From Clostridium algidicarnis DSM 15099 (GTDB lineage: Bacteria; Bacillota; Clostridia; Clostridiales; Clostridiaceae), in the NCBI RefSeq assembly GCF_002934235.1, contig NZ_PTIS01000002.1, positions 204,390-268,389 of the forward strand: 64,000 nt of DNA, in the 5' to 3' direction. Below the pieces are notes generated by a model that was not told where the DNA came from, did not search any database, and saw only the letters and a list, made by a program, of their open reading frames with translations. Every line of letters begins with the position of its first letter. The first letter of the stretch is position 1. Of this stretch, positions 9,945 through 19,050 are shown one piece after another. A program made the translations under genes and the position numbers.

Positions 9945-10027
9945 ATCCAATTAGGATAAAATTTATATTAAAAAAATTGTATAAATAGTTAGAAATATTA
10001 ACTTAAATTATGTAAGGAGGAATTTTA

Positions 10028-10957
10028 ATGGCTCAAATTTATGATACTATAATAATAGGTGGTGGCCCAGCAGGTTTATCTGCAGGATTATATGCTTCAA
10101 GATCAAAGATGAAAACTCTTTTAATAGAAAGAGGTAAGTTTGGTGGTCAAACAGCTACTACAGATGAATTAGAAAACTATCCTGGATCAGCTCCAAATTC
10201 TACAGGACCACAATTAGTAGAAAGAATGAGAAAGCAAGCAGAAGAATTTGGAACTGAATTTTTAAAGGATGAGGTTTTAGAAGTTGAATTAGAAGGAAAG
10301 ATAAAAAAGATAATTTGTAAAAAAGGAACTTATGAAGCTAAAACTATAATAATAGCTACAGGAGCTTACCCAAGACTTTCAGGATTTAAAAATGAAACTG
10401 AACTTAGAGGTAAGGGAGTTTCTTATTGTGCAACTTGTGATGCTGATTTCTTTACAGAATTAGATGTAGCTGTTATAGGTGGTGGAGATTCTGCTATAGA
10501 TGAAGCTATATACCTAACTAAGTTTGCAGATAGTGTAACTATAATTCATAGAAGAGAAGGTTTTAGAGCAGCTAAAACTTCTTTAGAAAAAGCACAAAAG
10601 AATCCAAAAATCAAATTCATATTAGATACAGTAGTTGAAGAAGCTAAGGGCGATGAAATTCTTGAAGGATTAGTTCTTAGAAATGTAAAAACAAATGAAG
10701 TAACTGACCTTACTGTAGATGGATGTTTTGTATTTGTAGGATATCTTCCAATATCAGAATTGTTTAAAGGAAAAATCAAGCTAAATGATAGAGGCGATAT
10801 AATAACAGATGAAGACATGAGATGTGACATTGAAGGCGTATTTGCAGCTGGAGACATAAGAGAAAAGACTTTAAGACAAGTGGTAACAGCTACTGCTGAT
10901 GGAGCTATTGCAGCAACTACAGCAGAAAAATATGTTGAAGCTAATTTTGCGGATTAA
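10028..10957 (+). CDS. trxB: Thioredoxin-disulfide reductase (glycine reductase operon)
   Basis: Flavoprotein of 309 residues that passes NADPH electrons to thioredoxin. FAD-binding GGGPAGLSAGLYASR at the N-terminus, redox pair CATC (Cys134/Cys137), NADPH-binding GGGDSAIDEA, and a C-terminal GVFAAGD FAD motif are all present. The start ATG follows AAGGAGG. Placed between grdX and a thioredoxin gene, it supplies reducing power to the glycine reductase complex. Confidence 0.95.
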   Translation: MAQIYDTIIIGGGPAGLSAGLYASRSKMKTLLIERGKFGGQTATTDELENYPGSAPNSTGPQLVERMRKQAEEFGTEFLKDEVLEVELEGKIKKIICKKGTYEAKTIIIATGAYPRLSGFKNETELRGKGVSYCATCDADFFTELDVAVIGGGDSAIDEAIYLTKFADSVTIIHRREGFRAAKTSLEKAQKNPKIKFILDTVVEEAKGDEILEGLVLRNVKTNEVTDLTVDGCFVFVGYLPISELFKGKIKLNDRGDIITDEDMRCDIEGVFAAGDIREKTLRQVVTATADGAIAATTAEKYVEANFAD

Positions 10958-11003
10958 TTAAAATTTAAATAGATCCAAAATAAAGAAAGTGGAGGGATTT
11001 ACA

Positions 11004-11336
11004 ATGTTAGAATTAAACAAAGAAAATTTTGAAGCAGAGGTAACTAACTATACAGAAAAGCCTGTATTCGTTGACTTTTGGGGAGATAAGTGTGAAATAT
11101 GTTTAGAGCTTATGCCAGGAGTACATGCATTAGAATCAAAATATAGCGATAAAATAAAATTTGCTAGCTTAAACATTGGTGGTTCTAGAAGACTTGCTAT
11201 ATCACAAAAAGTTTTGGGATTACCAACAATGATAATATACAAAAATGGTGAAAGATCAGAAGTTATAACTCCAGATAAAATAAGCACCATTGATGATGTA
11301 GAAAATTTCATAAAATCAGTATACGACACACTATAA
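11004..11336 (+). CDS. Thioredoxin-like protein with CEIC active site
   Basis: Thioredoxin-fold protein of 110 residues, predicted electron donor to glycine reductase. The active site is WGDKCEIC (Cys30/Cys33) instead of WCGPC, and the cis-proline loop LGLPTM is present. An upstream GTG (10989) overlaps the GGAGG ribosome site, so ATG 11004 is chosen. Operon position (grdX-trxB-this-grdE) matches the thioredoxin usually found in such clusters. The EI dipeptide between the cysteines should alter redox potential, which is inference. Confidence 0.9.
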   Translation: MLELNKENFEAEVTNYTEKPVFVDFWGDKCEICLELMPGVHALESKYSDKIKFASLNIGGSRRLAISQKVLGLPTMIIYKNGERSEVITPDKISTIDDVENFIKSVYDTL

Positions 11337-11417
11337 TTTATTTTTTGTCTACAAGTCAAAAACTTAATTATTTAGGATTAAATTAATGATTGAAGACATT
11401 AAATAACAATTTTTAAG

Positions 11418-11448
11418 TTTCAGATGAAGTTTAAAACTTCATCTGAAA
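11418..11448 (+). other. Perfect inverted repeat between thioredoxin gene and grdE
   Basis: Two 15-nt arms (11418-11432, 11434-11448) form a perfect hairpin with no following T-run. It may be an mRNA-processing or stabilising structure dividing the operon into differently expressed segments; a bidirectional terminator is less likely. Confidence 0.6.
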
Positions 11449-11470
11449 TAAAAGTAATATTTATTAAGTT

Positions 11471-11508
11471 CCAAACTGAGTTACTGTGCATATTTCATAG
11501 CAGCTTGG
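11471..11508 (+). other. Imperfect stem-loop upstream of grdE
   Basis: CCAAACTG (11471-11478) pairs with CAGCTTGG (11501-11508), with a further inner stem CTGTG/CATAG. It ends about 20 nt before the grdE ribosome site. Function unknown; possible RNA-stability or translational element. Confidence 0.4.
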
Positions 11509-11539
11509 ATAATATAAGAATATTTAGGAGGTGAACGCT

Positions 11540-12826
11540 TTGCGTCTAGAAATTGGAAATATATTCATAAAAGATGTTCAATTTGGACCAGAGACTAAAG
11601 TTCAAAATGGTGTACTCTATGTAAATAAAGAGGAATTGTTACAAGAAGTGTCTGGAGATGAGAGAATTCAAAGCATAGACTTTGATATCGCAAGACCAGG
11701 TGAAGAAGTAAGAATTATCCCTGTAAAAGACGTAATTGAGCCTAGAGTAAAAGTTGAAGGTAAGGGTGGAATATTCCCAGGCTTCATGAGTAAAGTTGAT
11801 ACTGTAGGATCAGGAAGAACACATGTATTAAAAGGCGCTGCTGTAGTTACTACAGGTAAAATTGTAGGGTTCCAAGAAGGAATTATTGACATGGCAGGAG
11901 AGGGAGCTAAATATACTCCATTCTCAAAAACTAATAACCTAGTTATAATAGTTGAACCAAAAGAAGGCGTACTTCAACATGATCATGAGCAAGCAGTAAG
12001 AATGGTAGGATTTAAGGCAGCTACATACTTAGGTAAAGCAGGAAAAAATGTAGAGCCTGATGAAGTAAAAACTTTTGAAACATTACCATTGTTAGAGCAA
12101 GTTAAACAATATCCAGACCTACCAAAGGTTATATATGTTTACATGCTTCAAACTCAAGGATTACTTCACGATACCTATGTTTATGGGGTAGATGCTAAGA
12201 AGATAATACCTACATTTATTTACCCAACAGAAGTATTTGATGGAGCTATAGTAAGTGGAAACTGTGTTTCAGCTTGCGACAAGAATCCAACTTATGTTCA
12301 TTTAAACCAACCTATAATTGAAGATTTATATTCAAGACATGGTAAAGACTATAACTTCTTAGGTTGTGTTATAACTAATGAAAACGTATATCTTGCAGAT
12401 AAAGAAAGATCATCTAATATGACTTCAAAATTAGTTGAATTCTTAGGAGCAGAAGCGGTTATAATATCAGAAGAAGGATTTGGTAATCCAGATGCTGACT
12501 TAGTTATGAATTGTAACAAGATAACAGAAAAAGGCATAAAAACAGTACTTGTTACTGATGAATATGCAGGCCAAGATGGAAGTTCACAATCACTTGCAGA
12601 CTCAACTCCAAAGGGAGATGCTATAGTTACAGGCGGAAACGCTAATGAAGTTATAACATTGCCTCCAATGAAGAGAGTAATAGGTCATCCAGAAGTTGCA
12701 AATGTAATTGCTGGAGGATATTTAGGAAGTTTAAGAGAAGATGGATCTATAAATGCAGAAATTCAAGTTATTACAGGAGCTACTTCAGAAGTTGGGTTTA
12801 ATTACTTAACTGCTAAGGGTTACTAA
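11540..12826 (+). CDS. grdE: Glycine reductase component B, alpha/beta proprotein
   Basis: Precursor (428 residues) of the two small subunits of substrate-specific protein B. Such proproteins are cleaved before an internal cysteine that becomes a pyruvoyl group, which binds glycine's amino group as a Schiff base. That residue is visible as Cys242 in [12 protein letters not shown]. The upstream in-frame GTG (11531) overlaps the AGGAGGTG ribosome site, so TTG 11540 is the likely start. It is followed at short distance by grdA, then grdB, which holds the selenocysteine of protein B. Confidence 0.95.
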   Translation: MRLEIGNIFIKDVQFGPETKVQNGVLYVNKEELLQEVSGDERIQSIDFDIARPGEEVRIIPVKDVIEPRVKVEGKGGIFPGFMSKVDTVGSGRTHVLKGAAVVTTGKIVGFQEGIIDMAGEGAKYTPFSKTNNLVIIVEPKEGVLQHDHEQAVRMVGFKAATYLGKAGKNVEPDEVKTFETLPLLEQVKQYPDLPKVIYVYMLQTQGLLHDTYVYGVDAKKIIPTFIYPTEVFDGAIVSGNCVSACDKNPTYVHLNQPIIEDLYSRHGKDYNFLGCVITNENVYLADKERSSNMTSKLVEFLGAEAVIISEEGFGNPDADLVMNCNKITEKGIKTVLVTDEYAGQDGSSQSLADSTPKGDAIVTGGNANEVITLPPMKRVIGHPEVANVIAGGYLGSLREDGSINAEIQVITGATSEVGFNYLTAKGY

Positions 12827-12861
12827 AATTAAAATTATTTGTTTTGAAAGGATGGAATAAT

Positions 12862-13332
12862 ATGTTAGAAGGAAAAAAAGTTATTGCAATAGGAGATAGA
12901 GACGGTATACCAGGCCCTGCTATAGAAGCTTGTGTAAAATCCGCAGGAGCAGAAGTAGTTTTTGTTTCAACAGAATGCTTTGTTTGAACAGCTGCAGGAG
13001 CTATGGATCTGGAGATCCAACAAAGAGTAAAAGACCTTTCTGAAAAGCATGGTCCAGAAAATTTAGTAGTTATAATAGGTGGAGCAGAAGCAGAAGCTTC
13101 AGGACTTTCAGCAGAAACAGTTGCTGCTGGAGACCCAACATTTGCAGGTCCTTTAGCGGGAGTTGAGCTAGGACTTGGAGTTTACCACATGGTAGAACCT
13201 GAAATCAAAGATGAGTGCAATGCAGAAATTTATGATGAGCAATGCGGAATGATGGAAATGGTTTTAGATGTAGACACTATAATATCAGAAGTTAAAGGTG
13301 TAAGAGACGAATTTTCTAAATTCAATAAATAA
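12862..13332 (+). CDS. grdA: Glycine reductase selenoprotein A (UGA-encoded Sec)
   Basis: Selenoprotein A accepts the carboxymethyl group from protein B on selenocysteine and delivers it to protein C. Translation starts at ATG 12862 after AAAGGATGG and reads through an in-frame TGA at 12985-12987 (residue 42) in the context ECFV-U-TAAGAMD, to TAA at 13330-13332, giving 156 residues. Without recoding, the gene would appear as a short 5' piece plus a later ORF; this is not a pseudogene. Hairpins just after the UGA (12990-13002 and 13005-13018) are suitable SECIS candidates. Confidence 0.95.
12985..13018 (+). promoter_or_regulatory. UGA selenocysteine codon and SECIS-like hairpins of grdA
   Basis: TGA (12985-12987) is followed by AGCT-GCAGG-AGCT (12990-13002) and GGATC-TGGA-GATCC (13005-13018). 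Bacterial SECIS elements lie immediately 3' of the UGA, within the coding region, and recruit SelB. Which of the two hairpins is used cannot be decided by eye. Confidence 0.75.
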
Positions 13333-13383
13333 GATTAAAAAATAAAATACTAATAATAAACTCCATGAAGGGGGGAAATAATT

Positions 13384-14688
13384 TTGATACGTGTAGTACA
13401 TTATATTAATCAATTTTACGCTGGAATAGGTGGAGAAGAAAAAGCCGATATAACACCAGAATCTAGAGAAGGATTCATAGGACCTGGTATGGGTCTTAAT
13501 GGCTTACTTAAGGGTGAGGCTACCATAGTTGGAACTATAATCTGTGGAGACTCATACTTTAATGAAAATATGGAAGAGGCTGAAGCAAAAATAATAGAGA
13601 TGGTGAAGGAATTCAAGCCAGATCTATTTATAGCAGGACCAGCATTTAATGCAGGAAGATACGGTGTTGCTTGTGGTGCTGTAGCAAAGGCTGTTGAAGA
13701 AAAATTAAATATACCAGTTCTTACAGCAATGTATCCAGAAAATCCTGGAGCAGACATGTACAAAAAACATGTATATATTGTTGAAACAAGAAATAGTGCA
13801 GTTGGTATGAGGCAAGCTCTTCCAGCAGTAGCTAAATTAGCTTTAAAACTTGCAAAAGGTGAAGAAATATTATTACCATCAGAAGACGGTTACATTGAAA
13901 GAGGTATAAGAAAGAACTATTTCAATGCAAAAAGAGGTTCTGAAAGAGCAGTTGATCTATTAGTTAAAAAGCTTAAAGGTGAAGAATTCGAAAGTGAATT
14001 CAAAATGCCAGTATTCGATAGAGTAGAAGCATTACCACCAGTAGCTGATATAACTAAAGCTAAAATTGCTATAGTAACATCTGGAGGAACAGTTCCAAAA
14101 GGAAACCCAGATCATATAGAATCATCTAGTGCTTCTAAATATGGTGAGTATAACATAGAAGGAGTAATGGATTTAACAAAAGACACTTATGAGACAGCTC
14201 ATGGTGGATATGATCCAACTTATGCTAATGATGACTCAGATAGAGTAATTCCTGTAGATGTTTTAAGAAACATGGAAAAGGAAGGAAAAATCGGATCACT
14301 TCATAATTTATTCTATTCTACAGTTGGTAATGGAACAGCAGTTGCATCTTCAAAGAAATTTGGAGAAGAAATAGCTAAGAAATTAATCGCTGACGGAGTA
14401 GATGCAGTTATATTAACTTCTACTTGAGGAACTTGTACACGTTGCGGTGCAACGTTAGTTAAAGAAATTGAAAGAGCTGGATTACCAGTAGTTCATATGT
14501 GTACGGTAGTTCCAATATCTCTAACAGTTGGAGCTAACAGAATAGTTCCTACTATAGCTATACCACATCCATTAGGAAACCCAGCATTAACTCCTAAAGA
14601 TGAGTATGAGCTTAGATATAAATTGGTGGAAAAAGCTTTAGAAGCTCTTGAAACACCAGTAGAAGGTCAAAAGGTATTTGAAGTTTAA
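13384..14688 (+). CDS. grdB: Glycine reductase component B gamma subunit (selenoprotein)
   Basis: Large selenocysteine subunit of protein B, 434 residues, which attacks the glycine bound by the GrdE pyruvoyl group and transfers the carboxymethyl group to GrdA. TTG start at 13384 follows a GGGGGG-rich ribosome site. An in-frame TGA at 14425-14427 encodes Sec348 in the motif TST-U-GTCTRCGA, giving a UxxCxxC redox centre. The remaining 86 residues continue in the same frame to TAA at 14686-14688. Confidence 0.95.
14425..14455 (+). promoter_or_regulatory. UGA selenocysteine codon and SECIS-like hairpin of grdB
   Basis: TGA (14425-14427) is followed by a perfect 7-bp stem with a GGT loop: ACGTTGC (14439-14445) with GCAACGT (14449-14455). 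The spacing of 11 nt from UGA to stem fits bacterial SECIS elements. Confidence 0.8.
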
Positions 14689-14700
14689 AATACTTAAAAT

Positions 14701-14800
14701 TATAGGAGCAAGTCATATGACTTGCCCCTATAAAATTAATAATTAAGAGTTAAGAATTTAGGATTATAATAATGTTTCCTAATTCTTAATTGTTAATTTT
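14701..14800 (+). other. Two hairpins between grdB and grdC
   Basis: First, a near-perfect stem-loop at 14701-14732 (TATAGG, GCAAGTC and their complements around ATAT, with one mismatch). Second, TTAAGAATTTAGGA at about 14750-14763 pairs with TCCTAATTCTTAA at about 14777-14789 with a one-base bulge. Neither has a clear T-run, so processing or partial attenuation between the AB genes and the C genes is more likely than full termination. Confidence 0.5.
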
Positions 14801-14848
14801 AACATTTTAACATTTTGATAATTTAAAATAATAGGGAGGGTTTTCTAT

Positions 14849-16384
14849 ATGGATTTTCCGGTAATAAAAAAAGCATCATATATCTTAGTTAATGCACCAG
14901 ATATGGTAATACATAATGGTACAACTCAATCACTAGAAAGAGAAACACATCCAGATTCTGAATACCTAACAAAAATTAAAGATAATTTAAGAAGTTACGA
15001 AGAGGTAGTGGGGTATGCTCCAAACCAAACTTATATAGGAAATATGACACCAGAAGAATTAAAAGAACGTCCAAGACCATGGTATAATGAGACAATAGAG
15101 AATGCTAGAAGGTATGGTAAATTTGGTGAAATAATGCCACAAGATGAGTTTTATGGAATGATAAAACTTTCAGATTCATTTGATCTTGTACTATTAGAAA
15201 AAGCTTTTACTGAAAAGATAAGAGAAAAGTTTGTAAATAGTCCTGTATTAAATAGTAAAGCTAGTGAATTAAAAGAAGGTTCTGATATAGAAGATATAAA
15301 TAAACTTGTAGATAATGGAATAGCAGAAGGATTATATGAAGGCGAAACTCTTGTTGGTTGTGTAAAAAGAGCTCATGAATTCGATAAAAACTTAACTGCA
15401 CACATAATTATAGAAAACTTAGTAGTGAAAGCTTCAGGAGTTTTAGCATTGATGCACCTTATGAAGGATTCAGATATAAAAAATACTGAAGTTGAATATA
15501 TAATTGAATGTTCAGAAGAAGCTATTGGAGACATGAATCAAAGAGGTGGCGGAAACATTGCTAAGGGTCTAGGAGAAATAGCTGGATTTACAGGAGCTAC
15601 TGGAATTGACCTTAGAGGTTTTTGCGCAGGCCCTAGCCATGCTTTAATAACAGCATCAGCTTTAGTTAAAGCAGGAATATATAAAACAGTAGCAGTAGTA
15701 GGTGGCGGATCTTCAGCCAAACTTGGAATGAATGGAAAAGACCACATAAAAAAAGGACTTAATATTTTAGAAGACTGTATTGGTGGATTTGCATTATTAA
15801 TAGGTGAAAATGATGGAATAAACCCAGTTCTAAGAACTGATATAGTTGGAAGACATACAATAGGACACGGATCTTCACCACAAGCAGTTCTTGAAGCACT
15901 TGTTTCAGAACCTCTTGAAAGAGCAGGTCTAAAAATAACAGATATAGATAAATTTGCACCAGAAATGCAAACACCAGATTTAACAGAAACAGCAGGAGCT
16001 GGAGATGTTCCTACACAAAACTATAAAATGATAGGAGCTTTAGCTGTTAAAAAGGGTCAATTAGATAGAAAAGAAATTGGAAACTTTGTGCTTGATCGTG
16101 GATATCCAGGATATGCTCCAACACAAGGACATATACCATCTGGAGTACCTATAATTGGTCATGCTAGAGAACACATGCTTAACAATGAAATGAATAAATT
16201 TATGGTAATAGGAAAAGGAAGCTTATTCTTAGGAAGAATGACTAACCTATTTGACGGAGTATCTATAGTAGTTGAGAAAAATACTGGAGCAAAGGCAGAA
16301 GTAGAGGGAGTTTCAAAAGAAGAAGTTAAATCTATGGTAGCTGATGCAATGAAAGATTTTGCAGCTTACTTAATGAATAATTAA
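14849..16384 (+). CDS. grdC: Glycine/sarcosine/betaine reductase component C, beta subunit
   Basis: Subunit of protein C (511 residues), the shared component that converts the carboxymethyl-selenoether on GrdA into an acetyl thioester and then acetyl phosphate. It is recognised by overall similarity to GrdC and position, with a thiolase/FabH-like glycine-rich core (for example GGGSSAKLGMNGKDH and GYPGYAPTQGHIPSG). The start ATG follows AGGGAGGG. grdD starts about 14 nt after its stop. Confidence 0.93.
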   Translation: MDFPVIKKASYILVNAPDMVIHNGTTQSLERETHPDSEYLTKIKDNLRSYEEVVGYAPNQTYIGNMTPEELKERPRPWYNETIENARRYGKFGEIMPQDEFYGMIKLSDSFDLVLLEKAFTEKIREKFVNSPVLNSKASELKEGSDIEDINKLVDNGIAEGLYEGETLVGCVKRAHEFDKNLTAHIIIENLVVKASGVLALMHLMKDSDIKNTEVEYIIECSEEAIGDMNQRGGGNIAKGLGEIAGFTGATGIDLRGFCAGPSHALITASALVKAGIYKTVAVVGGGSSAKLGMNGKDHIKKGLNILEDCIGGFALLIGENDGINPVLRTDIVGRHTIGHGSSPQAVLEALVSEPLERAGLKITDIDKFAPEMQTPDLTETAGAGDVPTQNYKMIGALAVKKGQLDRKEIGNFVLDRGYPGYAPTQGHIPSGVPIIGHAREHMLNNEMNKFMVIGKGSLFLGRMTNLFDGVSIVVEKNTGAKAEVEGVSKEEVKSMVADAMKDFAAYLMNN

Positions 16385-16398
16385 GGGGCGTGAGTGTA

Positions 16399-17559
16399 AT
16401 GGAAGAATTAAAAGTAAAAGGTATGATAGCTGATGTGTTTAATGACATAGCAGAAGGAATAAAAAGTGGAAATTTTAAAGAAAAAGTTAAAATAGGCCTT
16501 ACTACCTTTGGTAGTGAACATGGCGTAGAAGAAATGGTAAAAGCTGCAGAACTCGCAAAAAATAAATATAATGATTTTGAAATAGTGCTTATTGGACCTA
16601 AGGTAGATGGAGACTTTAATATAGTTGAAGTTGAAAATGCCGAAGAAGGCCATAAGAAAATGGTTGAATTATTAGAATCAGGGGAAATACAAGGCTGCGT
16701 AACTCAACACTTTGATTTTCCAATAGGAGTTTCCACAGTAGGTAAGGTATCTACACCTGCTACTGGAAGAGATCTTATATTAGCAACTACAACAGGTACT
16801 ACATCAACTAATAGAGTAGAGGGAATGGTGTTAAATGCCATTTCAGGAATAGCTGTAGCTAAATCCTTAGGAATTAAGAATCCTACACTAGGAATATTAA
16901 ATATTGATGGTGCAAGACAAGTTGAACGTATATTAAAAGAGTTAAAAGATAATGGATATGAATTACAATTTTCAGAATCTTTAAGAGCAGATGGTGGATC
17001 AGTAATGAGAGGTAATGATCTTTTAACTGCAACACCAGATGTTATGATTTGTGATTCTCTTACAGGTAATATATTAGTAAAACTATTTTCATCCTTTACT
17101 ACAGGTGGAAACTACGAAACAGTAGGCGCAGGTTATGGACCAGGTGTTGGAGAAGGCTATACTAAATTAGTTAATATAGTTTCTAGAGCATCAGGAGCAC
17201 CACTTATTTGTGAAGCTTTAAGATATTCAGCTACTTGTGCAACAAATAACTTAATAGGCGTAGCAAAAGACGAATTTAGTAAGGCTAATAAGGCTGGTCT
17301 AAAAGATATAATAGCAAAGAATACAAAAGAAAAGGTTAAACCTGCTGAGGAAGAAGTTAAAGTGCCACCTAAAAAGGTTGTAACTTATTCTATAGCTGGA
17401 ATAGACATATTAGAACTTGAAGATGCGTGCAGAGCTCTTTGGAAGGAAAATGTATACTCCGAAAGTGGTATGGGATGTACAGGACCTATAGTTCTAGTAA
17501 GTGAAGATGAAGGAACTAAAGCAGAAGAAATATTAGTTAAGACAGGGTTTAAGTCATAA
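16399..17559 (+). CDS. grdD: Glycine/sarcosine/betaine reductase component C, alpha subunit
   Basis: Partner of GrdC in protein C, 386 residues, PlsX-like fold. Active-site cysteines are expected in the conserved C-terminal segment SESGMGCTGPIVLVS, and ATCATNNLIG is also present. GTG 16390 is in frame, but ATG 16399 has the better 10-nt spacing from AAGGGG, so it is chosen. A strong terminator after the stop ends the glycine reductase operon. Confidence 0.93.
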   Translation: MEELKVKGMIADVFNDIAEGIKSGNFKEKVKIGLTTFGSEHGVEEMVKAAELAKNKYNDFEIVLIGPKVDGDFNIVEVENAEEGHKKMVELLESGEIQGCVTQHFDFPIGVSTVGKVSTPATGRDLILATTTGTTSTNRVEGMVLNAISGIAVAKSLGIKNPTLGILNIDGARQVERILKELKDNGYELQFSESLRADGGSVMRGNDLLTATPDVMICDSLTGNILVKLFSSFTTGGNYETVGAGYGPGVGEGYTKLVNIVSRASGAPLICEALRYSATCATNNLIGVAKDEFSKANKAGLKDIIAKNTKEKVKPAEEEVKVPPKKVVTYSIAGIDILELEDACRALWKENVYSESGMGCTGPIVLVSEDEGTKAEEILVKTGFKS

Positions 17560-17565
17560 AATAAA

Positions 17566-17616
17566 ACTTTTAGCTGTAGTTTGAAAATAAACTACAGCTA
17601 AAAGAATATGTTTTTT
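17566..17616 (+). terminator. Rho-independent terminator of the grd operon
   Basis: A perfect 16-bp stem (17567-17582 and 17589-17604) with a GAAAAT loop is followed after six bases by six T. Confidence 0.85.
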
Positions 17617-17884
17617 AAAATTCTATATTCCATTTACAAATATATTATGATATAATATAAAAGCAACATAGATAACTTTCTATAAAATATTTTTAAAGAA
17701 AGCTTAATTTTTATAATGAGTATGTAAGCGGTTTAGTACTTTTACCTAGTGTAAACGTATAATTGCATATAAAATATGATAAATTTAAAAGAATATTTGC
17801 TTGATATAAAGATTAAGATAGTTTTTAAAAAGTTTATGGAATTTTATGTTGTAAGGGAAGTATAAAAAATAGGAGGGAATTAGT
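17617..17884 (+). promoter_or_regulatory. Leader of the nucleoside ABC transporter, with a cre-like site
   Basis: About 270 nt without a gene. A TATAAT (17712-17717) is a possible -10, though no good -35 is visible. TGTAAGCGGTTTAG (17723-17736) matches 12 of 14 positions of the CcpA cre consensus TGWAANCGNTNWCA. GTTTAgtAC and GTgTAAAC at about 17731-17755 form a loose inverted repeat. I looked for a purine riboswitch and did not find its conserved core. Confidence 0.35.
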
Positions 17885-18979
17885 ATGAATAAGAAAAAAT
17901 TAGTTGCTGCATTAGCATCAGTTGCAGTTGTAGCTACATTATTTGCAGGGTGTGCTAGCAAAACTACTGAAGGGGATAAAGCGCCAGCAGCGGGGGATAC
18001 TAAAAAGATCAAAGTTGGATTAGTTACAGACCAAGGAGGAGTTAATGATGGTTCCTTTAATGAGTCTGCAGTAAGAGGTATAGAACAAGCAGCTAAAGAT
18101 TTAGGAATTCAAAAATTGAATCCAATAGAATCAAAACAACAAGATGCTTATGAGCCAAACTTAAAGACTATGTCAAACCAAGCTGACTTAATAGTAGGCT
18201 GTGGATTTATGATGGAAGATGCAATGAAAAACGTATCATCACAAGTTACAGACAAAAAATTCTTGCTAGTTGATGCTGTAGTTGAAAATCCTAATGTTTC
18301 ATCAATAACATTTAAAGAACATGAGGGTTCATTCTTAGCAGGAGTAATAGCTGGAAAAATGACAAAAACAAATAAAATTGGATTTGTCGGTGGTAAAGAA
18401 GGAGACGTTATTGGTAGATTTGAAGCTGGATTCGTAGCTGGAGTTATGAGCGTTAACGAAGAAGCAGGTAAGTTACTAATGTCTAAAGACGAAAAAACAC
18501 CAGGACAAAACGTTAAATACATTGATTCATTTGATGACCAAGGTAAAGGATTTGAAGCAGCAAAACTTTTATATGGTAGTGGAGTTGATATAGTTTACCA
18601 TGCAGCTGGTGGAGCAGGACTTGGAGTATTTAAAGCAGCAAAAGACATGGATAAATTTGCAATAGGTGTTGACTCAGACCAAGCAGTTACAGCAAAAGAC
18701 TACAAAGATGTTATCTTATTCTCTATGGAGAAAAAAGTTGACGTTGCTGTTATAGATACAATAAAAGATATTCAAGCTGATAAATTTGCAGGCGGAAAAC
18801 TTAAAGTATTAGGAATTAAAGAAGGCGCTGTTGGAATAGCTCCAACTGTACATCCTGATGTTTCAAAGGATGCTATGGATTTATCCAAAAAGGCTGAACA
18901 AGAAATAAAAGATGGTAAAATAGTAGTTCCAGGCACACGTGCTGAACTTTTAAATTTCAAAGCAGTAGAAATTAAGTAG
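17885..18979 (+). CDS. BMP family nucleoside-binding lipoprotein
   Basis: Substrate-binding lipoprotein (364 residues) of an ABC importer of the BmpA/PnrA family, which binds purine nucleosides. The signal peptide ends in the lipobox LFAGC (Cys23). The mature protein begins with VGLVTDQGGVNDGSFNESA, the family signature, and contains IGFVGGKEG and GVDSDQ. The start ATG follows AGGAGGG. It is followed by a partial terminator and then by ATPase and permease genes, so excess binding protein relative to membrane subunits is expected. Confidence 0.93.
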   Translation: MNKKKLVAALASVAVVATLFAGCASKTTEGDKAPAAGDTKKIKVGLVTDQGGVNDGSFNESAVRGIEQAAKDLGIQKLNPIESKQQDAYEPNLKTMSNQADLIVGCGFMMEDAMKNVSSQVTDKKFLLVDAVVENPNVSSITFKEHEGSFLAGVIAGKMTKTNKIGFVGGKEGDVIGRFEAGFVAGVMSVNEEAGKLLMSKDEKTPGQNVKYIDSFDDQGKGFEAAKLLYGSGVDIVYHAAGGAGLGVFKAAKDMDKFAIGVDSDQAVTAKDYKDVILFSMEKKVDVAVIDTIKDIQADKFAGGKLKVLGIKEGAVGIAPTVHPDVSKDAMDLSKKAEQEIKDGKIVVPGTRAELLNFKAVEIK

Positions 18980-18993
18980 TTTTAAAACATAAT

Positions 18994-19024
18994 AAGACTA
19001 GATGCCCCGCATCTAGTCTTTTTC
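18994..19024 (+). terminator. Intra-operon terminator after the binding protein
   Basis: A perfect 12-bp stem (18994-19005, 19009-19020) with a CCC loop runs into TTTTT. Its position between binding protein and ATPase suggests partial read-through that sets subunit ratios. Confidence 0.8.
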
Positions 19025-19050
19025 AAATAAAATAGGAAGGAGAGGATTTC

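Noticed and set aside
12970..13002. grdA as a frameshifted or stopped pseudogene
   Set aside because: The TGA sits in the conserved selenocysteine context CFV-U and is followed by hairpins; grdB shows the same.
15538..15974. Minus-strand ORFs within grdC and similar long shadow ORFs elsewhere
   Set aside because: They overlap strongly supported genes, lack ribosome sites and have no recognisable motifs.
17617..17884. Purine riboswitch upstream of the nucleoside transporter
   Set aside because: The conserved purine aptamer core sequences were not found.
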